From Candidatus Omnitrophota bacterium (GTDB taxonomy: Bacteria > Omnitrophota > Gorgyraeia > 2-01-FULL-45-10), in the NCBI GenBank assembly GCA_028716065.1, contig JAQUQN010000054.1:1-7013 (forward strand): a stretch of 7,013 bases of DNA, given 5' to 3'. Under the pieces are notes generated by a model, which was given only the letters and a program-made list of their open reading frames with translations, ran no database searches and had not been told where the DNA came from. The position numbers were made by a program, and so were the translations under genes. Shown here piece by piece: positions 1-5,375 of the stretch (position 1 is the stretch's first letter; each line of letters begins with the position of its first letter).

Positions 1-200
1 TGGTTTATCTCGCTCGGCATTATCGTATGCCCCTTGCCGTGCCTTGCCAGGAAGACCATCTCTTCGCCTTCAAGCTTACCAGTTACATAAGGATCGGAAG
101 GCTCGCCAAACGGCGTCTCGACCCTGACCTCTTTTATATCCTTGATCCCGTCTATGTGATAAAAACCGCTGCCGCCGATTATCCCTATCTTACCGCCCAT
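1..200 (-). CDS. S-methyl-5'-thioadenosine phosphorylase / purine nucleoside phosphorylase family, N-terminal part only
   Basis: This is the first 66 codons of a phosphorylase that would split methylthioadenosine (or a purine nucleoside) with phosphate, a cytosolic purine and methionine salvage step. The gene runs off the left edge of the window. The translated start reads MGGKIGIIGGSGFY, the family's N-terminal strand and glycine loop with the phosphate-contacting serine. TPFGEPSD follows at about residues 29-36, then FLARHGKGHTIMPSEIN at about 50-66, which matches the conserved RHG-GH--PPSEIN block of the MTAP/PNP family 2. The start ATG has a strong ribosome site directly upstream (AGAGGAAGAG, 201-210). 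It lies 27 nt after yggT and is probably co-transcribed with it. The family is secure. Whether the substrate is MTA, MTI or inosine cannot be told, because the residues that set specificity are outside the window. Confidence 0.9.
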   Translation of the reverse strand, partial: MGGKIGIIGGSGFYHIDGIKDIKEVRVETPFGEPSDPYVTGKLEGEEMVFLARHGKGHTIMPSEIN

Positions 201-227
201 CTCTTCCTCTCAATCTTGTGTATATAT

Positions 228-527
228 TTATCCAATCCTTACCGCTATTCCGAATAGAGTCCTTACGAGAAACAATTTCAGGAACCATATGAGTAAAAGC
301 GCGAATATCGGAGAGAAATCGATACCTATGCTGTATACGGGTATTAATCTCCTGAATGGCGCCAGTAGCGGCTCCGTGACCTTGTAGAGAAACTGTACTA
401 TCGGGTTGAAAGGGTCCGGGTTGACCCAGCTCAAAAGCGCCCTTATGATTATGAGCCACGTCAATATGGTAAGGGCGTAATTCAATATCGTCGCTACGGC
501 AATTATCAGATTACTCAATACGAACAT
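228..527 (-). CDS. yggT: YggT family small integral membrane protein (YlmG-like)
   Basis: A complete 99-residue membrane protein. It has two hydrophobic segments at about residues 5-33 and 68-90. Between them is the family signature RALLSWVNPDPFNPI, then FLYKVTEPLLAPFRRLIP, a conserved amphipathic stretch beginning at about residue 29. Length and layout match the YggT/YlmG family. Its biochemical role is not settled: bacterial members have been linked to osmotic tolerance and cell division, and plastid YlmG to nucleoid or division phenotypes. Linkage to proC and yggS, and beyond them to ftsA, is the usual neighbourhood for the family. It starts only 2 nt after the proC stop, and its ribosome site lies inside the last proC codons, so translation is very likely coupled. 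Confidence 0.93.
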   Translation of the reverse strand: MFVLSNLIIAVATILNYALTILTWLIIIRALLSWVNPDPFNPIVQFLYKVTEPLLAPFRRLIPVYSIGIDFSPIFALLLIWFLKLFLVRTLFGIAVRIG

Positions 528-540
528 CTCTACCTCCCCT
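528..540 (-). promoter_or_regulatory. yggT ribosome-binding site embedded in the proC stop region
   Basis: On the minus strand AGGGGAGG (533-540) lies 5 nt before the yggT ATG and also encodes the final proC codons (Gly-Arg) before TAG (530-532). The proC C-terminal sequence and the strong Shine-Dalgarno for yggT therefore share bases. This supports the chosen yggT start and coupling of the two genes. Confidence 0.8.
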
Positions 541-1372
541 TCTTTACCTGCCCCAGGCCGGAAGATGCAACCATTTTCTTTGAATGCTGACAGGCCTTCT
601 TGACTGCTTCCATGATTATGGACCTTAACTTCTTGGAATCGAATATCTTGATCGCCGCTTCGGTCGTCCCGCCTTTTGAAGTTACCTTCGCCCTCATGAC
701 GGCAGGATCTTCTTTCAGGAAATCCAGGAGCTTCGCGCTGCCAAGCGCCGTCTTGATCACCAATCTTCTGGCGATGTCTTTTTCCAGGCCCAGCGATTCG
801 GCCGATTTCATCAGCGACTCCATGAGATAAAAGAAATAAGCCGGGCCGCTTCCGCTCACTGCGGTGACTGCGTCCACCAACTCCTCCTTGACCTCGACGA
901 CTTCACCTACGGTGGAAAATATCTCTTTAGCCAGTTCGATGTCCTCTTTGCCGGCGCGTCTTCCGGCGCTCACGCTCGACACGGCCTCGCCTATGACGGC
1001 AGCCATGTTCGGCATCACTCTTATAACGGAAATATCCTTGCCTACCAGTTTTTCTATATGGGCCGTCTTTATGCCGGCAGCTACCGATATGAGAAGTTTG
1101 GTTTTATCCAGGGCACCGCGGACCTCTTCTTTAAGGACCTTGTCAAAATCTTTGGGCTTTACGGCAAGTATCACCACATCCGAATATTTGACGAGATAGC
1201 TATTGTCTATCTCCACTATTATCTTATATCTGGATTGTATCGCCTCTCTTCTGGCGGAATCCATCTCACTCACCATGAGCGTCGTGCTCTTTTCTACGAC
1301 ATCCGACAGGCGCCTGAGAAGCGCTTCACCCATGTTGCCGCAACCGATTATGCCTATCTTTTTGCTTATCAT
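530..1372 (-). CDS. proC: Pyrroline-5-carboxylate reductase
   Basis: Cytosolic enzyme that reduces pyrroline-5-carboxylate to L-proline with NAD(P)H, the last step of proline synthesis. It is complete at 280 residues, the normal family size. The N-terminal Rossmann fold carries the dinucleotide loop IGIIGCGNMGEALL (residues 7-20). AVKPKDF (70-76) and SVAAGI (96-101) follow, then RVMPNMAAVIGEA (118-130). The C-terminal dimerisation domain holds AVSGSGPAYFFYLMESL (171-187) and TSKGGTTEAAI (231-241), the ProC signature with its substrate-binding serines and threonines. AGGGGA (1378-1383) lies 5 nt before the ATG and fixes the start. An 86-nt spacer that contains a heptamer-based inverted repeat separates it from yggS, and it is followed by yggT at 2 nt. 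A yggS-proC-yggT order is common in bacteria. Confidence 0.97.
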   Translation of the reverse strand: MISKKIGIIGCGNMGEALLRRLSDVVEKSTTLMVSEMDSARREAIQSRYKIIVEIDNSYLVKYSDVVILAVKPKDFDKVLKEEVRGALDKTKLLISVAAGIKTAHIEKLVGKDISVIRVMPNMAAVIGEAVSSVSAGRRAGKEDIELAKEIFSTVGEVVEVKEELVDAVTAVSGSGPAYFFYLMESLMKSAESLGLEKDIARRLVIKTALGSAKLLDFLKEDPAVMRAKVTSKGGTTEAAIKIFDSKKLRSIIMEAVKKACQHSKKMVASSGLGQVKKGR

Positions 1373-1383
1373 ATAAATCCCCT

Positions 1384-1446
1384 AAAGTGTAAAGCGCAAA
1401 GCGAAAAACGTAAAACTAAAACTTTGCGCTTTGCGCTTTAAGTTTT
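1384..1446. repeat. Heptanucleotide-period array that folds back on itself, in the yggS-proC spacer
   Basis: Read on the plus strand in steps of seven, this spacer reads aaagtgt, aaagcgc, aaagcga, aaaacgt, aaaacta, aaacttt, gcgcttt, gcgcttt, aagtttt. The first five units follow AAARYGY loosely and the last four are roughly their reverse complement. This gives a perfect 14-bp inverted repeat (1390-1403 with 1427-1440) and a second perfect 9-bp one (1409-1417 with 1441-1449). The two pairings interleave, so they are alternative folds. The array ends directly against the proC ribosome site, and no U-tract follows on the minus strand, so it is not a standard terminator. Confidence 0.8.
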
Positions 1447-1458
1447 ACGCTAACGCCG

Positions 1459-2139
1459 TTAACAGTCTTCGAATATCGCCCTGCCTATCCTGACCATGTT
1501 TGACCCTTCTTCGACAGCAACTTCAAAATCGTTCGACATGCCCATCGATAAAATCCGTACTGCGTACGGCGTACCGCGTACAGCGTTGATATTATCGCGA
1601 ATTTCCCTTAAAGCCCTGAAGTAAGGCCTTGCCTTTTCCGGATCCTCGACTTCAGGCGCGATGGTCATCAGCCCTTTTACGCTGATATTAGAATAAGGCG
1701 TTATCTCTTCAATAAGATCAAAGATTTCATCAGGCGAGATACCGAATTTTGTCTTTTCGCCGGAAACATTCACCTGGATCAATACGTCCTGACGCTTGCC
1801 TATTCTCTTTGCTTCCCTGTCGATCTCCCGGGCCAGGCGCGCGCTGTCAACGGAATGAATAAGGGAAAATATCCTGACCGCCTCTTTAACCTTATTTGTC
1901 TGTAGATGCCCTATCAGATGCCAGATTACCCTATCGCCTATTATCCCATATTTGGCGGTGGCATCCTTTACCCTGTTCTCACCTATATTTGATATGCCGG
2001 AAGCTATCGCTTCCTCTATCTGTCCGGCCGCTGCTTCCTTTGTAACGCATACGAGAATCACATCATCCGCGGACCTGCCGGATTTCTCGCAACTACTTGC
2101 TATTCTTTGCGTTATGAACTTTATATTATCGGCGATCAT
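1459..2139 (-). CDS. yggS: YggS/PLPBP-family pyridoxal-phosphate homeostasis protein
   Basis: Single-domain cytosolic PLP-binding protein, a fold-type III TIM barrel related to the alanine racemase N-terminal domain. The family buffers PLP and affects amino-acid and vitamin B6 balance, and no catalytic activity is known for it. It has 226 residues from the ATG at 2139. The expected PLP lysine is K34 in LVCVTK. GENRVKDA (53-60), WHLIGHLQTNKVK (73-85), KGLMTIAP (155-162) and LSMGMSNDF (197-205) with MVRIGRAIF (215-223), which bind the phosphate, are all in place. I chose ATG 2139 because MIADNIKFI aligns with normal family N-termini. A longer TTG reading from 2178 would put the -35 and -10 boxes of a promoter inside the gene. 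There is no Shine-Dalgarno, which fits a leaderless transcript. Residues 186-194 are encoded by a (GCNGTAC)x4 repeat. The protein ends ...IFEDC instead of the usual IFG. Confidence 0.95.
   Translation of the reverse strand: MIADNIKFITQRIASSCEKSGRSADDVILVCVTKEAAAGQIEEAIASGISNIGENRVKDATAKYGIIGDRVIWHLIGHLQTNKVKEAVRIFSLIHSVDSARLAREIDREAKRIGKRQDVLIQVNVSGEKTKFGISPDEIFDLIEEITPYSNISVKGLMTIAPEVEDPEKARPYFRALREIRDNINAVRGTPYAVRILSMGMSNDFEVAVEEGSNMVRIGRAIFEDC
1557..1584 (-). repeat. (GCNGTAC)x4 heptamer repeat inside the yggS coding sequence
   Basis: On the minus strand this stretch is four exact heptamers, GCTGTAC, GCGGTAC, GCCGTAC and GCAGTAC. They are identical except for the third position, which takes each of the four bases once. 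It encodes AVRGTPYAV (residues 186-194), in the surface loop between the last long helix (REIRDNIN) and the conserved LSMGMS phosphate-binding turn. GTAC is self-complementary, so units can pair with one another. The repeat stays in frame with no stop. Confidence 0.85.
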
Positions 2140-2149
2140 GCGAGAGGAT

Positions 2150-2178
2150 AAAATAGCACAAACACCCATAAAAGTCAA
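2150..2178 (-). promoter_or_regulatory. Extended -10 sigma70-type promoter for yggS, predicted to give a near-leaderless mRNA
   Basis: On the minus strand TTGACT (2178-2173) is followed by exactly 17 nt and TATTTT (2155-2150). TGC lies directly before the hexamer, an extended -10 element. The start site expected about 7 nt further on, near 2142-2144, is only 2-5 nt from the yggS ATG at 2139. There is no Shine-Dalgarno upstream of that ATG. The promoter would drive yggS, proC, yggT and the MTAP gene separately from the division cluster. Confidence 0.7.
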
Positions 2179-2211
2179 CGTAATTCAGGCTCAATCTGAG
2201 ATTAGTATCTT

Positions 2212-2305
2212 GAAATTTTAGGGTCCCCGCCTTCGCCAAGGCTTCCGCCTCCGCCAAGGCTTCGGCGGACAGGTCGGCGGGCAAGCTGCCACTCCCTAAA
2301 ATTTC
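2212..2305. repeat. 94-bp nested inverted-repeat element, MITE/REP-like
   Basis: The ends are a perfect 12-bp inverted repeat, gaaattttaggg (2212-2223) and ccctaaaatttc (2294-2305). Inside it lies a second perfect pair, cccgcc (2226-2231) with ggcggg (2276-2281), and inside that a hairpin, ccgcc (2251-2255) with ggcgg (2264-2268). The AT-rich ends around a GC-rich core, and the lack of any gene, resemble a small non-autonomous or REP-type element. No target-site duplication is obvious. Whether it is multicopy cannot be seen from one window. Confidence 0.7.
2228..2263. repeat. 18-nt tandem duplication within the inverted-repeat element
   Basis: Two adjacent 18-nt units, cgccttcgccaaggcttc (2228-2245) and cgcctccgccaaggcttc (2246-2263), differ at one base. 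On the minus strand they would read as alternating Glu-Ala-Leu-Ala, a low-complexity translation that I do not regard as coding. Confidence 0.8.
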
Positions 2306-2395
2306 GTATACACCCGACTTTACACTAAAGAGAGGCTCCGCGAAGCGAAATCCCCCCCCATCTCTCAAAGTAAAATTTTTCGGCTTCTCGCTAAA
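2306..2395. other. Non-coding stretch between the two palindromic elements, with a C8 run
   Basis: No gene is supported here. It contains a run of eight C (2352-2359; G8 on the minus strand) flanked by a weak two-part stem: tttac/gtaaa (2319-2323 with 2370-2374) outside and gagag/ctctc (2330-2334 with 2362-2366) inside. It links the 94-bp and 152-bp elements and may be part of one composite repeat. Confidence 0.5.
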
Positions 2396-2547
2396 AGGCG
2401 GAACTTTTGTGGTAAGCCGGAGCGACTGTATAAAAATGCGATACATTATGGCGGTTTAGGCTTTATCATCGCATTTTTATCCACAGCGAGCGAGGATGCC
2501 TAATCCGAGCGAGCGGCAAGCGGAGGCGGCCACAAAAGTAAACGCCT
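2396..2547. repeat. About 152-bp imperfect palindromic element downstream of ftsA
   Basis: The outer arms are aggcg plus acttttgtgg on the left (2396-2400, 2403-2412) and ccacaaaagt plus cgcct on the right (2530-2539, 2543-2547). The 10-bp parts are perfect and the 5-bp extensions are offset by a 2 versus 3 nt bulge. A perfect 13-bp inverted repeat, ataaaaatgcgat with atcgcatttttat (2430-2442, 2468-2480), is nested inside. The right half carries extra GC-rich agcgag/gcgg-type short repeats (2483-2529), so the element is asymmetric. It begins 27 nt beyond the ftsA stop. Confidence 0.7.
2430..2480. terminator. Possible bidirectional terminator-like hairpin after ftsA
   Basis: The inner 13-bp stem of the palindrome has an A5 tract at its 5' side and a T5 tract at its 3' side on both strands, the layout of a bidirectional intrinsic terminator. 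It lies between the end of the division cluster and the yggS promoter, where a terminator would make sense. Against this, the GC part of the stem is only a few pairs and the loop is 25 nt, so folding would be weak. Confidence 0.3.
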
Positions 2548-2574
2548 GCTTATCGCAGCCGAAAATAATAAGGA

Positions 2575-3651
2575 TCAGAAATAGTTATTGAATATATCTA
2601 CGACTTTTGCGGATACGTTCTTTAGGAGGTTATTGCCCTGCGTTATATTTTTTCTGTATTTCTCATAACCGTACTTTACCAGCCCGATGGCCGTCACCAG
2701 CCTCATGCTGTCTACCCCGGAAATATCGCCCTTCACATCCCTGGCAACAGCCGTCTTCATGGGTACGGGATAAGCCAGCATATTTTCCAATATTTCTATT
2801 ATGTTGTCGGTAAATACTATACTGCCTGTAAGTAAGACGCTATCTACCTTGCCGCTCTTTCCGGAAAATTCTTCTAATACGGCCCTCGTCTTTGACAGGA
2901 TGGTATTAAGTTCGGCGCTCTCCTTCATCTCGCCTTTTATATCCTTTGAACCATAAGGCATCACGGTAAGCTCTACCAGACGCCCCCTGGAAAAAAGGCA
3001 CAACTCGGTGATCGATGAGCCTACATCCAGAACGGCTATATTGCCTTCAGTATCTTTCGGGTCCAGGACGCTGGCGCCGTTCGCGATCCCGGTGAATACA
3101 ATTTCGGTGGTGTCATAACCTGCGTTGCTCAGGCATTTATATATATTCTGTATATTGTTCATGCCGGCCGTGATTATGTAGGCTTCGCAGGCCAGTCTCG
3201 AGGCATAAAGGCCGGTGGGATTCTCTATCAGCGGCTGTTCATCTACGGAAAAACCGCTGACGATAGCGTGAAGTATCTCCCTGTCAAACGGCAGGCGTAT
3301 GGTGCTTGCCACGCCTATACATCTCCTGATGTCGGTTGAACCTATCTCCCTGCCGCGTATCGACAAGGGTATCATGCCCCGGGACTTTTCGCCCTTGATG
3401 CTGGAGCCGCTTATGTTAACGTATATATTATCGGCCTTCTTTGAGATCTTTTCGCTTAGGCGCGTAAGGGTTTTCGACACTGAATCCACGGCTTCATTCA
3501 GGTCTTCTATTGCGCCGCGGGAAACCCCCTTTGAAGGCAAGCTGACCTGAGCCAGTATCCTGAAAAGGCCCATCCTGTCGACCTGGGCCGCGACTGCCGC
3601 TATTTTGGAAGAGCCTATATCCAATCCTGTTATCATCATCGATTTCTTCAT
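2575..3651 (-). CDS. ftsA: Cell division protein FtsA, shortened variant
   Basis: Actin-like ATPase-fold protein that in canonical systems tethers FtsZ filaments to the inner membrane. Its 358 residues compare with about 400-420 usually. Phosphate loop 1 is ITGLDIGSSKIAAV (7-20). The 1C/SHS2-type region lies at about 83-160. Phosphate loop 2 is VLDVGSSITEL (207-217), where the usual GGGT is GSSI, and the adenosine motif is LLTGS (273-277) instead of TGG. The C-terminus LLKNVSAKVVDIFNNYF (342-358) looks like the membrane-targeting amphipathic helix, which argues for FtsA over the similarly sized PilM. Only about 66 residues separate loop 2 from the adenosine motif, against about 126 in E. coli, so most of subdomain 2B is gone. 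The start overlaps the ftsQ stop by ATGA. No ftsZ follows. Confidence 0.88.
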   Translation of the reverse strand: MKKSMMITGLDIGSSKIAAVAAQVDRMGLFRILAQVSLPSKGVSRGAIEDLNEAVDSVSKTLTRLSEKISKKADNIYVNISGSSIKGEKSRGMIPLSIRGREIGSTDIRRCIGVASTIRLPFDREILHAIVSGFSVDEQPLIENPTGLYASRLACEAYIITAGMNNIQNIYKCLSNAGYDTTEIVFTGIANGASVLDPKDTEGNIAVLDVGSSITELCLFSRGRLVELTVMPYGSKDIKGEMKESAELNTILSKTRAVLEEFSGKSGKVDSVLLTGSIVFTDNIIEILENMLAYPVPMKTAVARDVKGDISGVDSMRLVTAIGLVKYGYEKYRKNITQGNNLLKNVSAKVVDIFNNYF

Positions 3652-4439
3652 CTTGGGCCTATCACCACATCATCAAAACGGAGATCCACATACCTGACCC
3701 TATCTATCGCCAGCCGCGGATCTTTAAGCAGTTTCCTGAATCTCTCCAGGCGTTCTTTCAGGTTCTCGTTGCCTATTCTTATCTCGAGTTCATTGATATA
3801 AAAGGACATGGCCTTCGGATCACCCGCGTCGATCCTGGATATCTTGTATCGTGACATGTATCTCGCCTTTTTAATCTCTTTCAGCAGTTCCAAGGCGGAC
3901 TTCAGGTTTCTCGATTCTATACTCCTCGTGTTTAGACCGGTATAAACACCGGATATGGAAGGCAGATCCTTTACCGCTGACGGATCTAAATTTGATACGA
4001 TAAATCCCTCGTCATCAACTGGACAATATCCGGCGTCGCTCAAGAGCGCTACCGGCTTACGGAAATAAAACGATACCGAGAGTTTGTCGGGCAGGTCCCT
4101 CATGACCGTGACATGTTTGGCGTTAGGATACCGTCCCTGTAAATATGAAGCCAGGGTCTTAAGGTTTATCTTGAATATATTCTTTCCCCTGTAAGCATCC
4201 AGGATCTCGACATTGACCCTGTTGGAGGGCTCCATCTCCGACAGGCCGTTGACCTCGACCTGTTTCAGATCAAAATAGCTAGAACCGCCAAGAAACGCCT
4301 TCACCAGAAATATCAATACCAGTATAAATACCGCCACGACAAGCGCCGCGATAAGTTTTTTAACTATAATGGCCTTGAGATCTTCGAAAAAAACCGGTAA
4401 TTTTAGTTTGGCCTTTTTTGACCGCTTCTGTCTTCCCAT
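3648..4439 (-). CDS. ftsQ: Cell division protein FtsQ/DivIB
   Basis: Bitopic divisome protein that recruits FtsB and FtsL and links early and late division proteins. It has 263 residues: a basic cytoplasmic tail (MGRQKRSKKAKLK), one membrane segment at about 29-50, then a periplasmic POTRA-type domain at about 55-127. That domain starts FDLKQVEVNG and includes the typical YPNAKHVTVMRDLPDKLSV and the VALL strand. The FtsQ beta-domain follows, ending in VRYVDLRFDD (about 248-257), which matches the family's IDLRY strand. Sequence similarity in this family is low, so the call rests on topology, the POTRA pattern and position between ddl and ftsA. It starts 5 nt after ddl with an AGGTAGGTG ribosome site overlapping the ddl end, and overlaps ftsA by 4 nt. 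Confidence 0.93.
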   Translation of the reverse strand: MGRQKRSKKAKLKLPVFFEDLKAIIVKKLIAALVVAVFILVLIFLVKAFLGGSSYFDLKQVEVNGLSEMEPSNRVNVEILDAYRGKNIFKINLKTLASYLQGRYPNAKHVTVMRDLPDKLSVSFYFRKPVALLSDAGYCPVDDEGFIVSNLDPSAVKDLPSISGVYTGLNTRSIESRNLKSALELLKEIKKARYMSRYKISRIDAGDPKAMSFYINELEIRIGNENLKERLERFRKLLKDPRLAIDRVRYVDLRFDDVVIGPR

Positions 4440-4444
4440 ATCAC

Positions 4445-5362
4445 CTACCTTGATAAGGCGTCTTCAAGCAACTTTACGCAAAGATTGCTAAAAGAGAGCC
4501 CTTTGGCCTCGGCCGCTTTCGGCAGGAGGCTCCGTTCCGTCATACCGGGAATGGTATTGACTTCCAGCACCACCACATTTCCTTTCTCATCCGCCATCAT
4601 GTCGACCCTGGAAAAAGAACGGCACCCAAGCGCGACATGAGAAAGCCTGCCCAACCGCTGGGCCTTTTCATAAATCTCTTTTTCTATATTCGCAGGAACG
4701 ATGTACTGCGTATCCGGGTCCATGTATTTAGCCTCATAATCATAGACCCTGTTCTTCGTCACTATTTCGATTACCGGAAGAGGCTCGTCGCTCAAAATTC
4801 CTACGGTAAGCTCTCTGCCCTCGATATACTGCTCCACGATTATCTTGTCGCCATACAGGAACGCCTTGTCTATTGCGTTCTTCAGGGCCTCTTTCTGTCT
4901 CACAACAGAAAGGCCTATGCTCGAACCTTCCAGCTGAGGTTTCACGACCACCGGAAAGCCGAATGCGTGAACGTCGTCGATATTAACGTCCTCTTTGCTC
5001 AGGACCATGTATTTGGGTACTGGGATATCCTGCCTGACAAAGACATCCTTTGAAGCCACTTTGTCGATGGCCAGTTTCGAAGCCGCGGCACCGGAACCGG
5101 TATATGGAATGCCGGCGTCTTCCAAAAACTTCTGCACCGTTCCGTCCTCACCGAACCTTCCGTGAAGCGCAATGAATGCCACATCGATTTTAATGTTCCT
5201 GATTATATCATAAATATTATCAAATACATCTATTAAAACCGCGTCAAGGCCTTCGCCGATAAGGGCGCTGTAGACGGCTTTACCAGATTTCAGGCTTATC
5301 TCTCTCTCGCTGGACGGACCGCCCGCCAGGACCCCTATCTTTCCAAAATCTTTTTTACGCAT
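4445..5362 (-). CDS. ddl: D-alanine--D-alanine ligase
   Basis: ATP-grasp enzyme that joins two D-Ala for the peptidoglycan stem peptide. Its 305 residues are the size of the short DdlB type. GGPSSEREISLKSG (14-27) is the N-terminal substrate motif, with E19 matching E15 of E. coli DdlB. LHGRFGEDGTVQ (66-77) and KPQLEGSSIGLS (141-152) hold the ATP and substrate loops. EQYIEGRELTVG (177-188), RVDMM (252-256) and EVNTIPGMT (267-275) give the metal-binding D254, E267 and N269. The omega-loop KY pair is present (K212-Y213), which in known enzymes goes with dipeptide rather than D-lactate-ended products. It begins 13 nt after murB with an AGAGG site (5373-5377) that overlaps the murB stop. FtsQ follows, the classical dcw order. 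Confidence 0.97.
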   Translation of the reverse strand: MRKKDFGKIGVLAGGPSSEREISLKSGKAVYSALIGEGLDAVLIDVFDNIYDIIRNIKIDVAFIALHGRFGEDGTVQKFLEDAGIPYTGSGAAASKLAIDKVASKDVFVRQDIPVPKYMVLSKEDVNIDDVHAFGFPVVVKPQLEGSSIGLSVVRQKEALKNAIDKAFLYGDKIIVEQYIEGRELTVGILSDEPLPVIEIVTKNRVYDYEAKYMDPDTQYIVPANIEKEIYEKAQRLGRLSHVALGCRSFSRVDMMADEKGNVVVLEVNTIPGMTERSLLPKAAEAKGLSFSNLCVKLLEDALSR

Positions 5363-5375
5363 ATACGGCCGGCCT

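Noticed and set aside
1390..1440. Intrinsic terminator between yggS and proC.
   Set aside because: The 14-bp stem is strong, but on the transcribed strand it is followed by CACTTTAGGGG with no U-run, and it abuts the proC ribosome site.
1058..1441. Plus-strand open frames opposite proC, ftsA, ddl and murB, up to 138 codons.
   Set aside because: All are antisense to well-supported genes with conserved motifs and show no domain or convincing ribosome site of their own.
2140..2178. TTG at 2178 as the yggS start, adding 13 residues.
   Set aside because: The extra codons are the -35 box, spacer and -10 box of a near-consensus promoter. The family N-terminus aligns with the ATG at 2139, and no Shine-Dalgarno precedes the TTG.
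2403..2436. Possible plus-strand promoter (TTGTGG ... TATAAA) reading toward ftsA antisense.
   Set aside because: The -35 match is poor, both boxes are part of palindrome arms, and no plus-strand gene follows.
2126..2446. Minus-strand open frame of 106 codons through the repeat region, with an Ala-Glu-Ala-Leu low-complexity stretch.
   Set aside because: It runs through the inverted repeats, the tandem 18-mers and the yggS promoter, and overlaps the yggS start in another frame. It has no ribosome site and no recognisable domain. The open frame is a by-product of the repeats.
2212..2547. CRISPR array or autonomous transposon.
   Set aside because: No regularly spaced direct repeats with unique spacers occur, and no transposase or cas-like reading frame is present.
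2575..3651. PilM (type IV pilus actin-like protein) instead of FtsA.
   Set aside because: The size is close to PilM, but the gene overlaps ftsQ in a dcw cluster, ends in an amphipathic membrane helix, and no pilN, pilO or pilQ genes are nearby.
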